Assembly (NCBI GenBank): GCA_007570785.1
Contig: ML664199.1
Location: 16,892,523 to 16,956,522, forward strand
Length of the DNA stretch: 64,000 nucleotides
Direction: 5' to 3'
DNA from: Antilocapra americana
Lineage: Eukaryota > Chordata > Mammalia > Artiodactyla > Antilocapridae
Both the position numbers and the translations under genes were made by a program. Under the pieces are notes generated by a model, which did no database searches, was not told where the DNA came from, and saw only the letters and a program-made list of their open reading frames with translations. This document shows positions 1 to 9,965 of this stretch, piece after piece. The stretch's first letter is position 1; the number at the start of each line of letters is the position of its first letter.

Positions 1-72
1 GACCAGGGATTAAACCTGCATCCCTTGCATTGCAAGGTGGATCCTTAATCACTGGACCGCCAGGGAAGTCCC
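1..72 (-). repeat. CHR-type artiodactyl SINE head (partial)
   Basis: Read on the minus strand, this begins with the CTTCCCTGGCGGTCCAGTG-type tRNA-like head, followed by a B-box-like stretch and the ATCCCTGGTC motif typical of CHR SINEs of cetartiodactyls. It is cut by the window edge. It abuts a SINE of the opposite orientation with almost no spacer. Confidence 0.65.
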
Positions 73-77
73 AGTTT

Positions 78-205
78 TTAAGGAGATGGCAACCCACTCC
101 AGTATTCTTGCCTGGGAAATCCCATGGACAGAGCAGCCTGACGGGCTGCAGTCCACAGCATCGCAAAAGAATCAGGCATGACTTAGCGGCTAAACAACAA
201 CAAAG
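78..205 (+). repeat. Bov-tA-type SINE, 5' truncated
   Basis: It carries the body and tail of the ruminant tRNA-Glu/BovB-derived SINE: GGCAACCCACTCCAGTATTC, the CCATGGACAGAG block and the GACTTAGCGGCTAAACAACA tail. The tRNA-like head is missing. Diverged copy. Confidence 0.8.
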
Positions 206-474
206 GGTGAAATGTAGATATCACAAAAGTCGAGCTTAATCATGCTTCGTAAGTTCTTTTGTCATCTTTGTATAGAACTTTTCCATGTATTGTCATAGAG
301 AGATTTTTGAAGTGGTTAGATTCTGAGGCATGAGTGGCCAACCAGATAAACATTTTGGTTTCCTGTGCAGACCACTGTTTTGGGCTTATTTTAGTTTGAC
401 TGTGTTTCACTTTACAAAAATCACTTTGAAAAGGAAAAAGTATTATATAAACGTCATTTATTGCAATCCCTTAG

Positions 475-590
475 ATCTATGGTCCACAACCCTGGCTAAA
501 TATTAGAACTGCCTGAGGGGTTTTAAAGACAATGCTGAAGTCCGGCCTAATCCACATTAATTAAATTAAAATCTCTGGAGGTAGTAAAAA
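475..590 (+). repeat. Old hAT-type (MER20/MER5-like) remnant
   Basis: The order 'ggtccacaaccctggct ... attagaactgcctgaggg ... ctctggagg' resembles the MER20/MER5 group of non-autonomous hAT elements. It is short and diverged, and the subfamily cannot be fixed by eye. Confidence 0.35.
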
Positions 591-1587
591 ATGTTCCCCA
601 AGTGATTATAACCTGCAGCTTGATTAAAAGGGCTGATAGAGCCTGGCACAAAATGTGAGCTCTGAAAGTCAGAGATCTTTAACGAAAATTTGCATACACA
701 ATGTAACATGCCAAACTGAGGTGCAGTGACTAATTCAAGCATTCCCTTCCAAAACCACACAATTCTTTACATATTATCTAGTTGTTTCTGGAAGAATTTT
801 CCCTATTCAGGTATTTTTGAGTGTTATTTTTAAAATGTAGATATTCTACAGATGTTGAAATGACCTAAATTAGCAATGGGGGTGAAGAGAGGGCATTTTA
901 TAGACTGGGGAAATTGATATGAAAATTGGATATATCCAATGGTGATGTGATACTTTTTTCTTCTTTTCCCCAGGTTTCTGTTGAATTTATAATAATGCTC
1001 CTTTCCCCTCTCCCTCTCTCGGTTGTACTTACCTGGCGAAACTCCACCTCTAGACATATTTCTCTGAGCCTGCACCTGTACGTATGAGAGCTAAGTTTTG
1101 ACTCCCTCAGAAGCAGACGTTGAAACAAGGATTTGGATTAAAGGAGTTAATGTGGGGAGTATAGATTATACTGGCTGAGAAATGGGAAGTAAAGGGAGAG
1201 AACACATTCAGTAAAGGATGTCCTGTTAAGCCAGCTACCTAAGTAGGTTCCATGGGGAAACAGTGCAAAACACACACCTCAGAATTGTCCTACTTTGGCT
1301 TTTATTCACCATTTCCTGAGAATCATTATTTGAAGCACTTTAGGCCTGTTGTGAGACCAGCAGTAAGGATGGCTTTTGACAGTTCTGGAATAAAGAATTT
1401 TTAAGCACAGGGCTAGAGATTTTGTTAGAAGTGGGCTAAGGCACATTGAAAGTCCAAAGGGTAGGATGGCATTGTTGGGGGGTGAGGAACCACACAACTG
1501 AGGAGACTGGCATCAATATAAGTTCATGACATTTTCAATCTCAGATAAACATTTTGTGTAGCTGGAAATCCCATAATACTTTTCTTA
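591..1587. other. Intergenic stretch, nothing recognised
   Basis: No exon, RNA gene or clear repeat is visible. The open frames here are short and lack recognisable domains. Confidence 0.5.
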
Positions 1588-1801
1588 TAAGCTCAGGTAA
1601 AGCGAGTGAAGTGGATATTGCTCAGTCATGTCCGACTCTTTGTGACCCCATGGACTATACAGTCCATGGAATTCTCCAGGCCAGAATACTGGAGTGGGTA
1701 GCCGTTCCCTTCTCCAGGGGATCTTCCAGACCCAAGAATCGAACCAGGGTGTCCTGCATTGCAGGTGGATACTTCACCCACTGAGCTACCAGGTAAGCTC
1801 A
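1588..1801 (-). repeat. Bov-tA SINE with target-site duplication
   Basis: Nearly complete antisense Bov-tA: BovB-like tail on the left (GTCCGACTCTTTGTGACCCC), tRNA-like head on the right (CACTGAGCTACCAGG). The 8-bp repeat TAAGCTCA at 1588-1595 and 1794-1801 flanks it and fits a target-site duplication. Confidence 0.85.
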
Positions 1802-2089
1802 TACTCCCACTTAAAAAAGGATCCATGCCTGATAACTGCTATATCTGGGTTACCTGTGGGTCTGTTTTTATTGCCTAGTTTTCTCTTACTTTTCTGTTTT
1901 TTTTTTGGTCCTATTTCCTGGCAATGAAATAAAATTTGTATTTTAAGGCAGGACAAGAAAGTTTAAACATAAAATTATTTGTTTGTGTGGGCCTCCTCCC
2001 TCTCTCCCTAATGTGCAATGTGCATCTGAATTACACATTAACCAGACCTCCTCAAAGATGAGAGTGCCTGCCCGACCATAAAGATTAAT

Positions 2090-2440
2090 TTATTTTCCCT
2101 CTCTTTGGACACTAGCAATGTCACTTCTTTTAAAGATTAGTATTTTTCCTGAAGTCTGTGGGAGTCAGCTGGCTTTCTGCTCTCTTTGTTTGTATTTATC
2201 TGGACTATGTACCTTTGGTGAACTTTATGTAAAATGTCAGTATGCTATTGTGATGTCCTATCCTTTGTCTCAAAAATGTGGATGACTGTGCCTTCAGCTT
2301 TTAACAGGTGGAAGAGTTCTCAGAACTTCTGAGAGTCTGTCCCATGGGTTATAATCCTCCGTTTGGCTTGAATAAAATTCTCTTTTTTATTCTCAACTTG
2401 ATGGTTAATCAAATTTTCAATAAGACTGGTATTTTAAATT
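2090..2440 (+). repeat. Possible LTR remnant
   Basis: The order 'tgtctcaaaaatgt', 'tgtgccttcagcttttaac', 'gttctcagaactt', 'cccatgggttataatcc', then an AATAAAA signal resembles the R/U5 end of ruminant class I endogenous retroviral LTRs. No internal retroviral coding sequence is visible nearby. Age and family are uncertain. Confidence 0.35.
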
Positions 2441-3690
2441 CCAATATCTATCTAAATAGATCTATCTATCAAATGGATCTATCTCTCCCTGTTTCTCTAT
2501 GGTCTGGTTGATGCTGTCTTCCCTGAAAGGGATTAAATCTTCTTTTTGTCAGCAATTAGAGTGGGGCCAGATCATACCGATGCACTCCAGGACTGAGATA
2601 ATTTTAGGCTGTTACAGGCTTTGTGAGAGTTGATCTATTTTTATTTGCCCTTTGTCTTGAGGAGTGTTCACAGAAAGGTGGAGAGCTATCAAGGCCCTTC
2701 TTCCTTATAAACTGTAATAATAAACTGTAATTTTTCTCTACCCAGTACCATGAAATTTCTGAAAGCTCTGTGCATCTTCAGTTCTTGGTTTCTTGCTGTC
2801 TCACCAGTGCACAGCCTGAGACCTGGTAAACATCCTAAGGGCAAAAGCCACATCAAAAGTAGGGCTCACTTCTCAAATGCTGGTTGCCTACCTGACTGTG
2901 TGGGTCTTGACTAGACTACTGTTCCATGGTTCTATGGACATGGAACCACATCCTCCTACCTGTTCCTTGGTTCCTCCTTTACACCTTTAGCTGTAGAAGA
3001 ACTTTCCTGCTCTTCTTCAGGCCTTTCTCACCAATAGTTGTGCTAATTTGTTGAGTCTGTAGGAGGATTTGACTCCAGGTCTTCCTCTTCTACCATCATG
3101 GCCTCTCCCCCTCCACATTTAAAAAAATTAAATTATGTACATTTTTAAGACATAATGCTATTGCACACTTAATAGAATCCTGCATAGTGTCAACATAATT
3201 TCTATATGCTCTGGCAAACCAAAAAATTTGTGTGACTCATTTTGTTGTGCGATATATCCACCTTATAGCAGAAGTCTGGAGCCCACACTACCTCTGAGGT
3301 ATGCCTGTAGTCTTCAAAGAAAGTGAGAGAAGACTTTTGTTTCAGGTGAGCTTGTATCAGACCAAATACCAGCTGAAGACAACTACCAAAACTGGATAAA
3401 AGCCAAACCAAACCAAAGATCCAGATATTTGAAGAATGGGAAAGGAAGTAAAGCATCCAAGACTTTCTGTGCCGAGATCTTGGGAAAGAATGGAAATGCA
3501 CTGAAGTGAGCTGAACAGTTTACAATGATGTTTCTCACTTGGGGATGTTTTCTGACTTGCAGCATGGAACACAGCCAAGCACAATTTCCTGGCTTCCCAC
3601 TGTACCTGGAACAGAGACAAGCCTCTTCACCCTGGCTTACATAGCGTGAGGCACAGCCCTATTGAAGGCCACATTCTCCCTTTTTAATGA
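2441..3690. other. Intergenic stretch; degenerate ATCT tract
   Basis: 2443-2480 is a short degenerate ATCT/TCTA-rich tract. The rest shows no recognisable exon or confident repeat. Open frames on the minus strand at 3200-3620 overlap each other and match nothing I know. Confidence 0.4.
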
Positions 3691-3699
3691 TGCTTCAGC

Positions 3700-3965
3700 C
3701 ATGCTAAGCTTCTTTCAATTCTTCCTACCTGGAAAGCTCAGGCGTTCTCCATCCTATTCCCTCTGCCTGGATAAAATTCTCCCCCTTTCTTCCTGGCTGT
3801 TTCCTTAGACACTTTTCGGGTATCACTTCCTCAGAGAATTTCCATGACAATCTCTCCATGCTCTATACAACCTCATCTCTAAGTTAGCGACCACCTTCTC
3901 TCCAGCACCTACACATAGCACACAGTAAGCTCTCGAGACTTACTGAGTAAGTGAATGAAAGACTG
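3700..3965 (+). repeat. L2-like LINE 3' end remnant
   Basis: The order 'tcaggcgttctcc ... ctggataaaattctcccc ... ttcgggtatcacttcctcagagaa ... agtaagctct ... gtgaatgaa' follows the course of ancient L2 3' ends. Diverged; no ORF. Confidence 0.4.
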
Positions 3966-3971
3966 CTTGAA

Positions 3972-4215
3972 GGTAGTGTGGCATTGTGGAAGCAACTCTG
4001 AATTTTACCTCAGAAGGTCAGATTCTAGATAGGGTCTCTTCCTGGGTAATCTTGGGCAGTCCCTTTCGTGTTCTGAAGCTATTTATTGCCTTGCCTTTCA
4101 AATAGAGATAGCACCTTGCCTATGGAACTCACGGAATCCTGTGAACATCAGATTGGAGTTGATATGTAAAAAAGTCTTAATAATGTAAAAAGCTGTGCAA
4201 ATGTGAGTTAGTATA
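3972..4215 (+). repeat. MIR SINE, sense orientation
   Basis: It shows the MIR course: 'gtagtgtggcattgtggaagc', then 'aggtcagattc', 'cttgggcagtccctt' and a degraded 'aaatagagatagcacct' core. This is an ancient, highly diverged mammalian SINE. Confidence 0.5.
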
Positions 4216-4565
4216 CTATTCACTGATTCAAAAGGAAATCACATATATTCGGTGCGCAAAATATGTTTTAAATTATTGACACTTTACTATGTTCATCATC
4301 ATTATCAATCTTTTTAAGATAAAGTTTTATAAATGGCAATGAAAAATAAATAATTCTAGATGAAAATTTTTTATATTGCAAAACAATCACCGTCTTATTT
4401 ATGAAGATATCTCTGAAGCATGTGATTTTTAAACAAGGCTAATTTTTAAAGGATGCAGTAGATGAATATAGTGTGAACCATAACACTGGGCTGGATGAAG
4501 TAGGAGTTCAAGCAGTATTTACTGAATGAATTTTCTTGTAATTTTTGCTTTTCCTGTGCCATCCA
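4216..4565. other. AT-rich intergenic gap
   Basis: No gene, RNA or recognisable repeat is visible. Confidence 0.4.
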
Positions 4566-4797
4566 TGGGACTTCCTGGGTGGCACTAGTGGTAAAAAAAA
4601 AAAACCTGCCTGCCAATGCAGGAGAAATAAGAGACACAGGTTTGATCCCTGGGTAGGGAAGATACCCTGGAGGAGGAAATGTCAACCCACTCCAGTACTC
4701 TTGCCTAGATAATCCCATGGACAGAGAAGCCTTGTGGGCTATGGTCCATAGAGTCACAAAAAGTCAGACGCTACTAAAGTGACTTAGCACAGGCACA
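4566..4797 (+). repeat. Bov-tA SINE
   Basis: Complete in outline: head GGGACTTCCTGGGTGGCACTA, an A12 run interrupting the head at about 4593-4604, B-box region GGTTTGATCCCTGGGT, body CCCACTCCAGTACTCTTGCC and tail GACTTAGCAC. The A run within the tRNA-like head is unusual and would impair any Pol III promoter. Confidence 0.85.
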
Positions 4798-5011
4798 CAT
4801 ACTGTCCATATCTGATAGTATTTCATGGTCAAGATACTTGCATATTAGTGAACTGTTAAGTGAAGAGCCCTAAGAAAAGTTAAAATGCTTATTTAAGGAT
4901 TTAGTGCACATCTCAAACGATTCTAGAAGTGCAACACTGAAATAAGAGAGAACTAAGGGGGTACTAACAGCATTCCTATTAGTACCATCTCCTGTTGGTG
5001 CTCCATCTCTT

Positions 5012-6032
5012 CTAGAGATGGGAATGCCAGACCACCTGACCTGCCTCCTGAGAAATCTGTATGCAGGTCAAGAAGCAACAGTTAGAACTGGACATGGAAC
5101 AACAGACTGGTTCCAAATTGGGAAAGGAGAACATCAAGGCTGTATACTGTCACCCTGCTTATTTAACTTATATGCAGAGTACATCATGAGAGACGCTGGG
5201 CTGGAAGAAGCACAAGCTGGGATCAAGATTGCCTGGAGAAATATCAATCACCTCAGATATGCAGATGACACCGCCCTTATGGCAGAAAGCAAGGAACTAA
5301 AGAGCCTCTTGATGAAAGTGAAAGAGGAGAGTGAAAAAGCTGGCTTAAAACTCAACATTCAGAAAACTAGGATCATGGTATCTGGTCCTGTCAATCCATG
5401 GCAAATAGATGGAGAAACAATGGAAACAGTGAGAGACTTTATTTTTTGGGCTCCAAAATCATTGCAGATGGTGACTGCAGCCATTAAATTAAAAGACGCT
5501 TGCTTCTTGGAAGAAAATTATGACCAACTTAGACAGTATATTAAAAAGCAGAGATGTTATTTTGCCAACAAAGGTCCGTCTATTCAAATCTATGGTTTTT
5601 CCAGTAGTCATGTATGGATGTGAGAGTTGGACTATAAAGAAAGCTGAGCACTGAAGAATTGATGCTTTTGAACTGTGGTGTTGGAGAAGACTCTTGAGAG
5701 TCCCTTGGAGAGCAGGAGATCCAACCAGTTCATCCTAAAGGAAATCAGTCCTGAATATTCATTGGAAGGACAGATGTTGAAGCTGAAACTCCAGTACTTT
5801 GGCCACCTGATGTGAAGAACTGACTCATTAAAAAAGACCCTGATGCTGGGAAAGATTGAAGGCAGGAGAAGGGGACGACAGAAGATGAGATGGTTGGATG
5901 GCGTCACCGACTGGATGGACAGGAGTTTGAGTAAGCTCCAGGAGTTGGTGATGGACAGGGAAGCCTGATGTGCTGCAGTCCATGGTGTGGCAAAGAGCTG
6001 GACACCTGAGCGACTGAACAGAACTGAATAGT
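5012..6032 (+). mobile_element. BovB (RTE) LINE fragment, reverse-transcriptase half
   Basis: This is a 5'-truncated BovB, a non-LTR retrotransposon of the RTE clade that supplies reverse transcriptase for its own target-primed insertion. An open frame at 5018-5623 (201 aa) starts just before the PDHLTCLLRNLY block. It continues through the LSPCLFNLYAE block to the catalytic YADD at residues 81-84 (codons 5258-5269). The frame is lost after about 5623 by a shift, and later blocks (WTIKKAEH, then the C-terminal region) are split by stops. The 3' end is at about 6025, with the usual GACTGAACAGAACTGAA-like terminus. The endonuclease domain is absent, so the copy is dead. Confidence 0.92.
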
Positions 6033-6615
6033 ACTCCTGGAAGACTGGAATAGTAATCATATCCACCTTACCTGCATTGCCTAGGATAGTTGGTAGGGGG
6101 CAGCAACAGACCAGAAATTATGGTTAGTTTAATTTCTGGTTAGTTTAATAATCCCAATCAGGGCATTGGAAGTGTTCTTTTTAATGTTATTATTTCTTTT
6201 TTTTCCCCCCCAGAATAAAACAGTATAGCTGCAAAGCAACTAGACAATAAAAATAAATATGCAGGATGAAACTAGTTTATAGATTACAAATTACCTAGCC
6301 TTTATGCTATAATCTTTCAACAGCAATTTCTTTTTCAAAATTCTAGGCTTTATTACCATTCTTGGCTTGTCGTGCTTTTCTTGCTTACCATCTTTATTTC
6401 TTCTCTTTGTAAGCACTGAAAATTTTAATGCTTCTTCACTGAGCAGGAGAGGGATGGCATATCTGAACTTGCATTCTGCTTAAACTTTGATCTATTCCTA
6501 TTGTGAACATTTTCCCCCATACACTGTATTTGGTAAAGTTCAGTTATGAAAAAAAATAACCCTTCGAGACAGTTAAAACAGAAATAGATTTAATATTGGG
6601 TATTAAATAACTTAT
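6033..6615. other. Intergenic gap, AT-rich
   Basis: It contains a T/C homopolymer stretch near 6195-6212. No gene or confident repeat was seen. Confidence 0.4.
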
Positions 6616-6823
6616 GGGCTTCCCTGATGGTTCAGCAGTAAAGAATCTGCCTGTGATGCAGGAGAAACAGGTTTGCCCCTTGTGTCAGGAAGATCACCTG
6701 GAGGAGGAAATGGCAACCCACTCCAGTATTCTTGCCTGAACAAATCCCATGGACAGAGGAGGCTGATGGGCTACAGTCCATGGGTCACAAAGGAGTCAGA
6801 CACAACTTAGTGACTAAACAACA
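6616..6823 (+). repeat. Bov-tA SINE
   Basis: Head GGGCTTCCCTGATGGTTCAG, body GGCAACCCACTCCAGTATTC and tail CAGACACAACTTAGTGACTA are all present and in order. Diverged but essentially complete. Confidence 0.88.
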
Positions 6824-6867
6824 GTTAAGTGGCTTATGGGGTCGTTGTGAGGACGACTGAAAGAATC

Positions 6868-7200
6868 TTTGAATCAGTGGTTTTCAATCCTAGCTTTGTG
6901 TCCCAAGCATCTAGGTTGTTTTTAGGAATGTAGATTCTGGAATCCACGTCAGACATATTGAATGAAAACCTCAGGAAGTGAAGTCACTCAGTCGTGTCCG
7001 ACTCTTTGTGACCCCATGGACTGTAGCCTACCAGGCTCCTCCGTCCATGGAATTTTCCAGGCAAGAGTACTGGAGTGGGGTGCCACTTCCTTCTCCAGGA
7101 GATCTTCCCGACCTGGGGATGAAAACCTTAGGGCATATGTAGAATTACTAAGGTCCCCTGGTGATTCTAATGTGTAACCAGCGTTGAGAACCACTTTGAG
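6868..7200 (+). repeat. hAT-type MER20-like element split by a SINE
   Basis: The ends are near-inverted repeats: CAGTGGTTTTCAATC at the left and GTTGAGAACCACTTTGA at the right. The interior has the typical 'aggaatgtagattctgga' and 'cctggtgattctaatg' blocks. A Bov-tA fragment sits inside (6975-7119), so this element is the older of the two. Confidence 0.55.
6975..7119 (-). repeat. 5'-truncated Bov-tA SINE inside a hAT remnant
   Basis: Antisense SINE running from GAAGTCACTCAGTCGTGTCC to TCTTCCCGACCTGGGG; the tRNA-like head is missing. It is flanked by ATGAAAACCTCAGG (6962-6975) and ATGAAAACCTTAGG (about 7120-7133), a 14-bp imperfect target-site duplication derived from the host element. Confidence 0.85.
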
Positions 7201-7775
7201 TCTGATGGTTTAGGATCTACTCCCCAGCAGAACTGGACCACTGCGGGTGGGGTGGGATGCAAATGATTCTTCTGTAGTCAGACACCATGTACTGAACTGA
7301 GAAGCTGCTGGCTCTAAAACTGTCTTTCCTCCCACCGTCAGGAAACTGCCATGTTTTGCCACACCCAAGAAACCGCTACTCCAGAACTTGGTACATGATA
7401 CTAACCAAATGGATGTCCTGCACCCTCAATGCCAAGAGGCTGCAGTCCTGGTGACCTCAGTTATGACACAGAAAAACTAAAATCCTCCATTGTGCTTATC
7501 ACAGAACCAGCAGCTGAGGGCCTCAGTCCATATGGAGCATAGTCTGATCCTCACAGAAAGTACCCTAATTGCAAGTATGTAACTTTAAACTGTCCAACTT
7601 TAGAGAACAGGAAAGCAAGCTAGAGATTGGGATGGATGCTGTATACACATCCTGTGATCTAGCAAAAAGCATCATGAAGTAGATGACTTGTGTTGAACAC
7701 TGGAGAAGCCTTGATATCACACTAGACCAGATCTGAAAGTAAATGCAAATTATATCTCTCAGGGAATAAATGTAT
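7201..7775. other. Intergenic gap
   Basis: No gene, RNA or clear repeat was recognised. Confidence 0.4.
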
Positions 7776-7866
7776 GTGTGTGCATTTGTGCGTGTGTGTG
7801 TGTGTGTACTCTAAGAAGGAATCTGAAGGGAAACGTATGTGCGAGCGCGCACGCATATGCGCACAT
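7776..7866. repeat. Alternating purine-pyrimidine tract (TG)n with CG/CA-rich block
   Basis: A (TG)n run at about 7779-7808 is followed by a second alternating block at 7833-7866. That block contains GCGCGCACGCATATGCGCAC, an uninterrupted purine-pyrimidine alternation from 7845 to 7866. Such tracts are candidates for left-handed Z-DNA. Confidence 0.7.
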
Positions 7867-8370
7867 TCTAAGAGGAATCTTAAGAGATGTCTTCCCCAGA
7901 TAGGGTCCTTGCTTCCATAGGAAAATCCGAGTTTGGCTCAAGTCTGTAAGTCTGTGCCCGGGAGATATTAGGAGGGGAAAGGTCTGTGTTGCCTAATTTT
8001 TTGAATTAGTGTCTTCTCCTTTCTCCTTTGTCTTTGGCTCTATAGCACAGAGCCTGGGCACATTCCGTTTAAAACTTGCCTTTGCTATTTGTTGTCTTTG
8101 CAGTGTGTCCAAGCAGCAGTATCTCTGATTAGTCCCCTCTTTAGCTAATATTAACTTTATCCTTCCATTACTTGAGACCTCTAGATGCATATTTCATGTT
8201 TTCTAAAGTACACAATGCTAAGCAAAATGATACTTTTCTATAGTTTCCTCACTTCTCCGATATGTTGTTTTGCACTTTATATAACTTCTTCTAGAAATGG
8301 TTTCTGTAATACATTCTTTTCATTAATCAAGGTATGATTATATATTTAATTATCTATTTGTGCTTCTTTA
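7867..8370. other. Intergenic gap
   Basis: AT-rich sequence with no recognised gene or repeat. Confidence 0.4.
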
Positions 8371-8599
8371 TCCAGTTAAGAAGGGCTTCCCTGGTGGATC
8401 AGTTGATAAACAATCTGCCTGCAATGTGGGAGATAAGAGTTTAATCCCTGGGTTGTGAAAATCCCCTAAAGTAGGAAATGGCAACCCACTCTAGTATTCT
8501 TTCCTGGAGAATTCCATGGACAGAGGAGCCTTGTGGGCTACAGTCCATGGGGTCACAAAGAGTAAGACGTGACTGAGTGACTAACACATCCAGTTAAGA
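8371..8599 (+). repeat. Bov-tA SINE with 11-bp target-site duplication
   Basis: Full-length SINE from GGGCTTCCCTGGTGGATCAG to GTGACTGAGTGACTAACAC. The exact repeat TCCAGTTAAGA at 8371-8381 and 8589-8599 brackets it, so the insertion boundaries are well fixed. Confidence 0.92.
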
Positions 8600-8794
8600 T
8601 CTGCTTTAATGCTTTGAAAATCAACTGTTTAATCCGTAGTGTGAGTATGACTTACACACTCATCAAAAATTTAAATCATGTCCCATATACTGAAATACTT
8701 AAAAATATTTTAATGCTGTTCATGCACTACAGTGAGAAATTATTTTGAAATGTTAATTATGTATATAATAAGATATTAAAATGAACTTTTGAAG

Positions 8795-9130
8795 AGTTAG
8801 CTTTTTATTTTAGGACAGTTTTAAATTTATAAAAGTATTATGAAGCTAGTAGAGAGAGTTCCCCTCCACACAGTTTCCCATTATTAATGTCATACATTAG
8901 GGTGGTATGTTTTTTTGTCATAGTTAATGAAGCAATACTGATGCCTATTAACTAAAGTTCATCCTTTATTCAGAGTTCCTCAGTTTTTACCTAAGGTCCA
9001 TTCTTCTGTTCTAGAACCCCATCCAGAATACATATTTAGTCGTCATGTCTCCTGAGGCTCCTGTTATTGTTTCTCAGGACATTTTTGTTTTTCTTGACCT
9101 TGACAGTTTTGAGGATTATTTGTCACATAT
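8795..9130 (-). repeat. Old mammalian L1 (L1M) 3' end, antisense
   Basis: It begins at a T-rich edge, then 'gacagttttaaatttataaaa', 'cagtttcccattattaatg', 'aatactgatgcctattaac' and 'gtcatgtctcctgaggctcctg'. This course recurs at 24995-25660, 39965-40200 and 53755-53950. It reads as the reverse complement of an L1M 3' UTR. Confidence 0.6.
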
Positions 9131-9164
9131 TTTTCAGAATGAAAATGGGTCCTTACCTTTTAAA

Positions 9165-9500
9165 TTTTCAAAACTTTACATAAAAATTTCAAACATAAAA
9201 AAATTAGAGAATAGTATAATAAATCCCCATGTACCCCTGACACAGCTTCAATAACTATTACCAATGTACCAAGCTCATTCTATCTACTCTATCCTACCCT
9301 CAACCCTGAGGGTTTTAAAGCAAGTCCCAAATATAGTTTCATAGATACCTTTAACACTTACATACCTCCAACAGATAAGGACGTTAAAAAACAGATACCC
9401 ACAACAAATTTAAAATAATTTTATAATATTTAACAGTCAGCTTGTGCTCAAATTTTATCCGATGGTCTCACAAATGTCTCAAACTTGTAAATTCAAATGA
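9165..9500 (-). repeat. Second old L1M-like 3' segment
   Basis: 'aatttcaaacataaaaaaat ... agtataataaatccccatgtaccc ... cagcttcaataactattacc ... ttttaaagcaagtccca' follows a common L1MB-type 3' end pattern. Subfamily uncertain. Confidence 0.45.
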
Positions 9501-9965
9501 GGATCCAAACAAAGTTGATACTGGATTCTGCTGATCTGAAAAAAGGACTTTTGTCTCAGTTTTATCTGAGACCTGAGACTTTAAACAAAACAATAGTTAC
9601 ACCCACTTTATGAGGTGCTAAACTACCTTTATTGTCCAAAAACAGTGTTTAAAACTGATTTTAAGGTCCTGAGCCCAGCACCCTTCTCAGGCTCATGAGG
9701 ATTTCTTTGAGAAGAGTTTCAGGGAAGCTATGGTTTTTCCCTCTTTGCCCCTCTCCCATCATGGGAGAGAAAAGGGGTGTTTTCCCTTCACTGCATGCCT
9801 AGTGAGAGGGTCTTTAAAAGAACCACCTTGAGAGCTCGCTTTGAAGCTAGAATGGACTTGCCGGACTTACAGAAAGTAAAGAGGCTAGACCATGACCTGA
9901 ATAATGCCTGCCAAGTGAAGCAAAAAGAGATGGTTTAATTCAGAGCAAACTGTGACTTCTATCAC
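9501..9965. other. Intergenic gap
   Basis: No gene, RNA or clear repeat was recognised. Confidence 0.4.

Noticed and set aside
5018..5623. 201-aa reverse-transcriptase frame as a working gene
   Set aside because: It lacks the endonuclease and RT N-terminus and loses frame before the C-terminal region; it is a dead 5'-truncated BovB.
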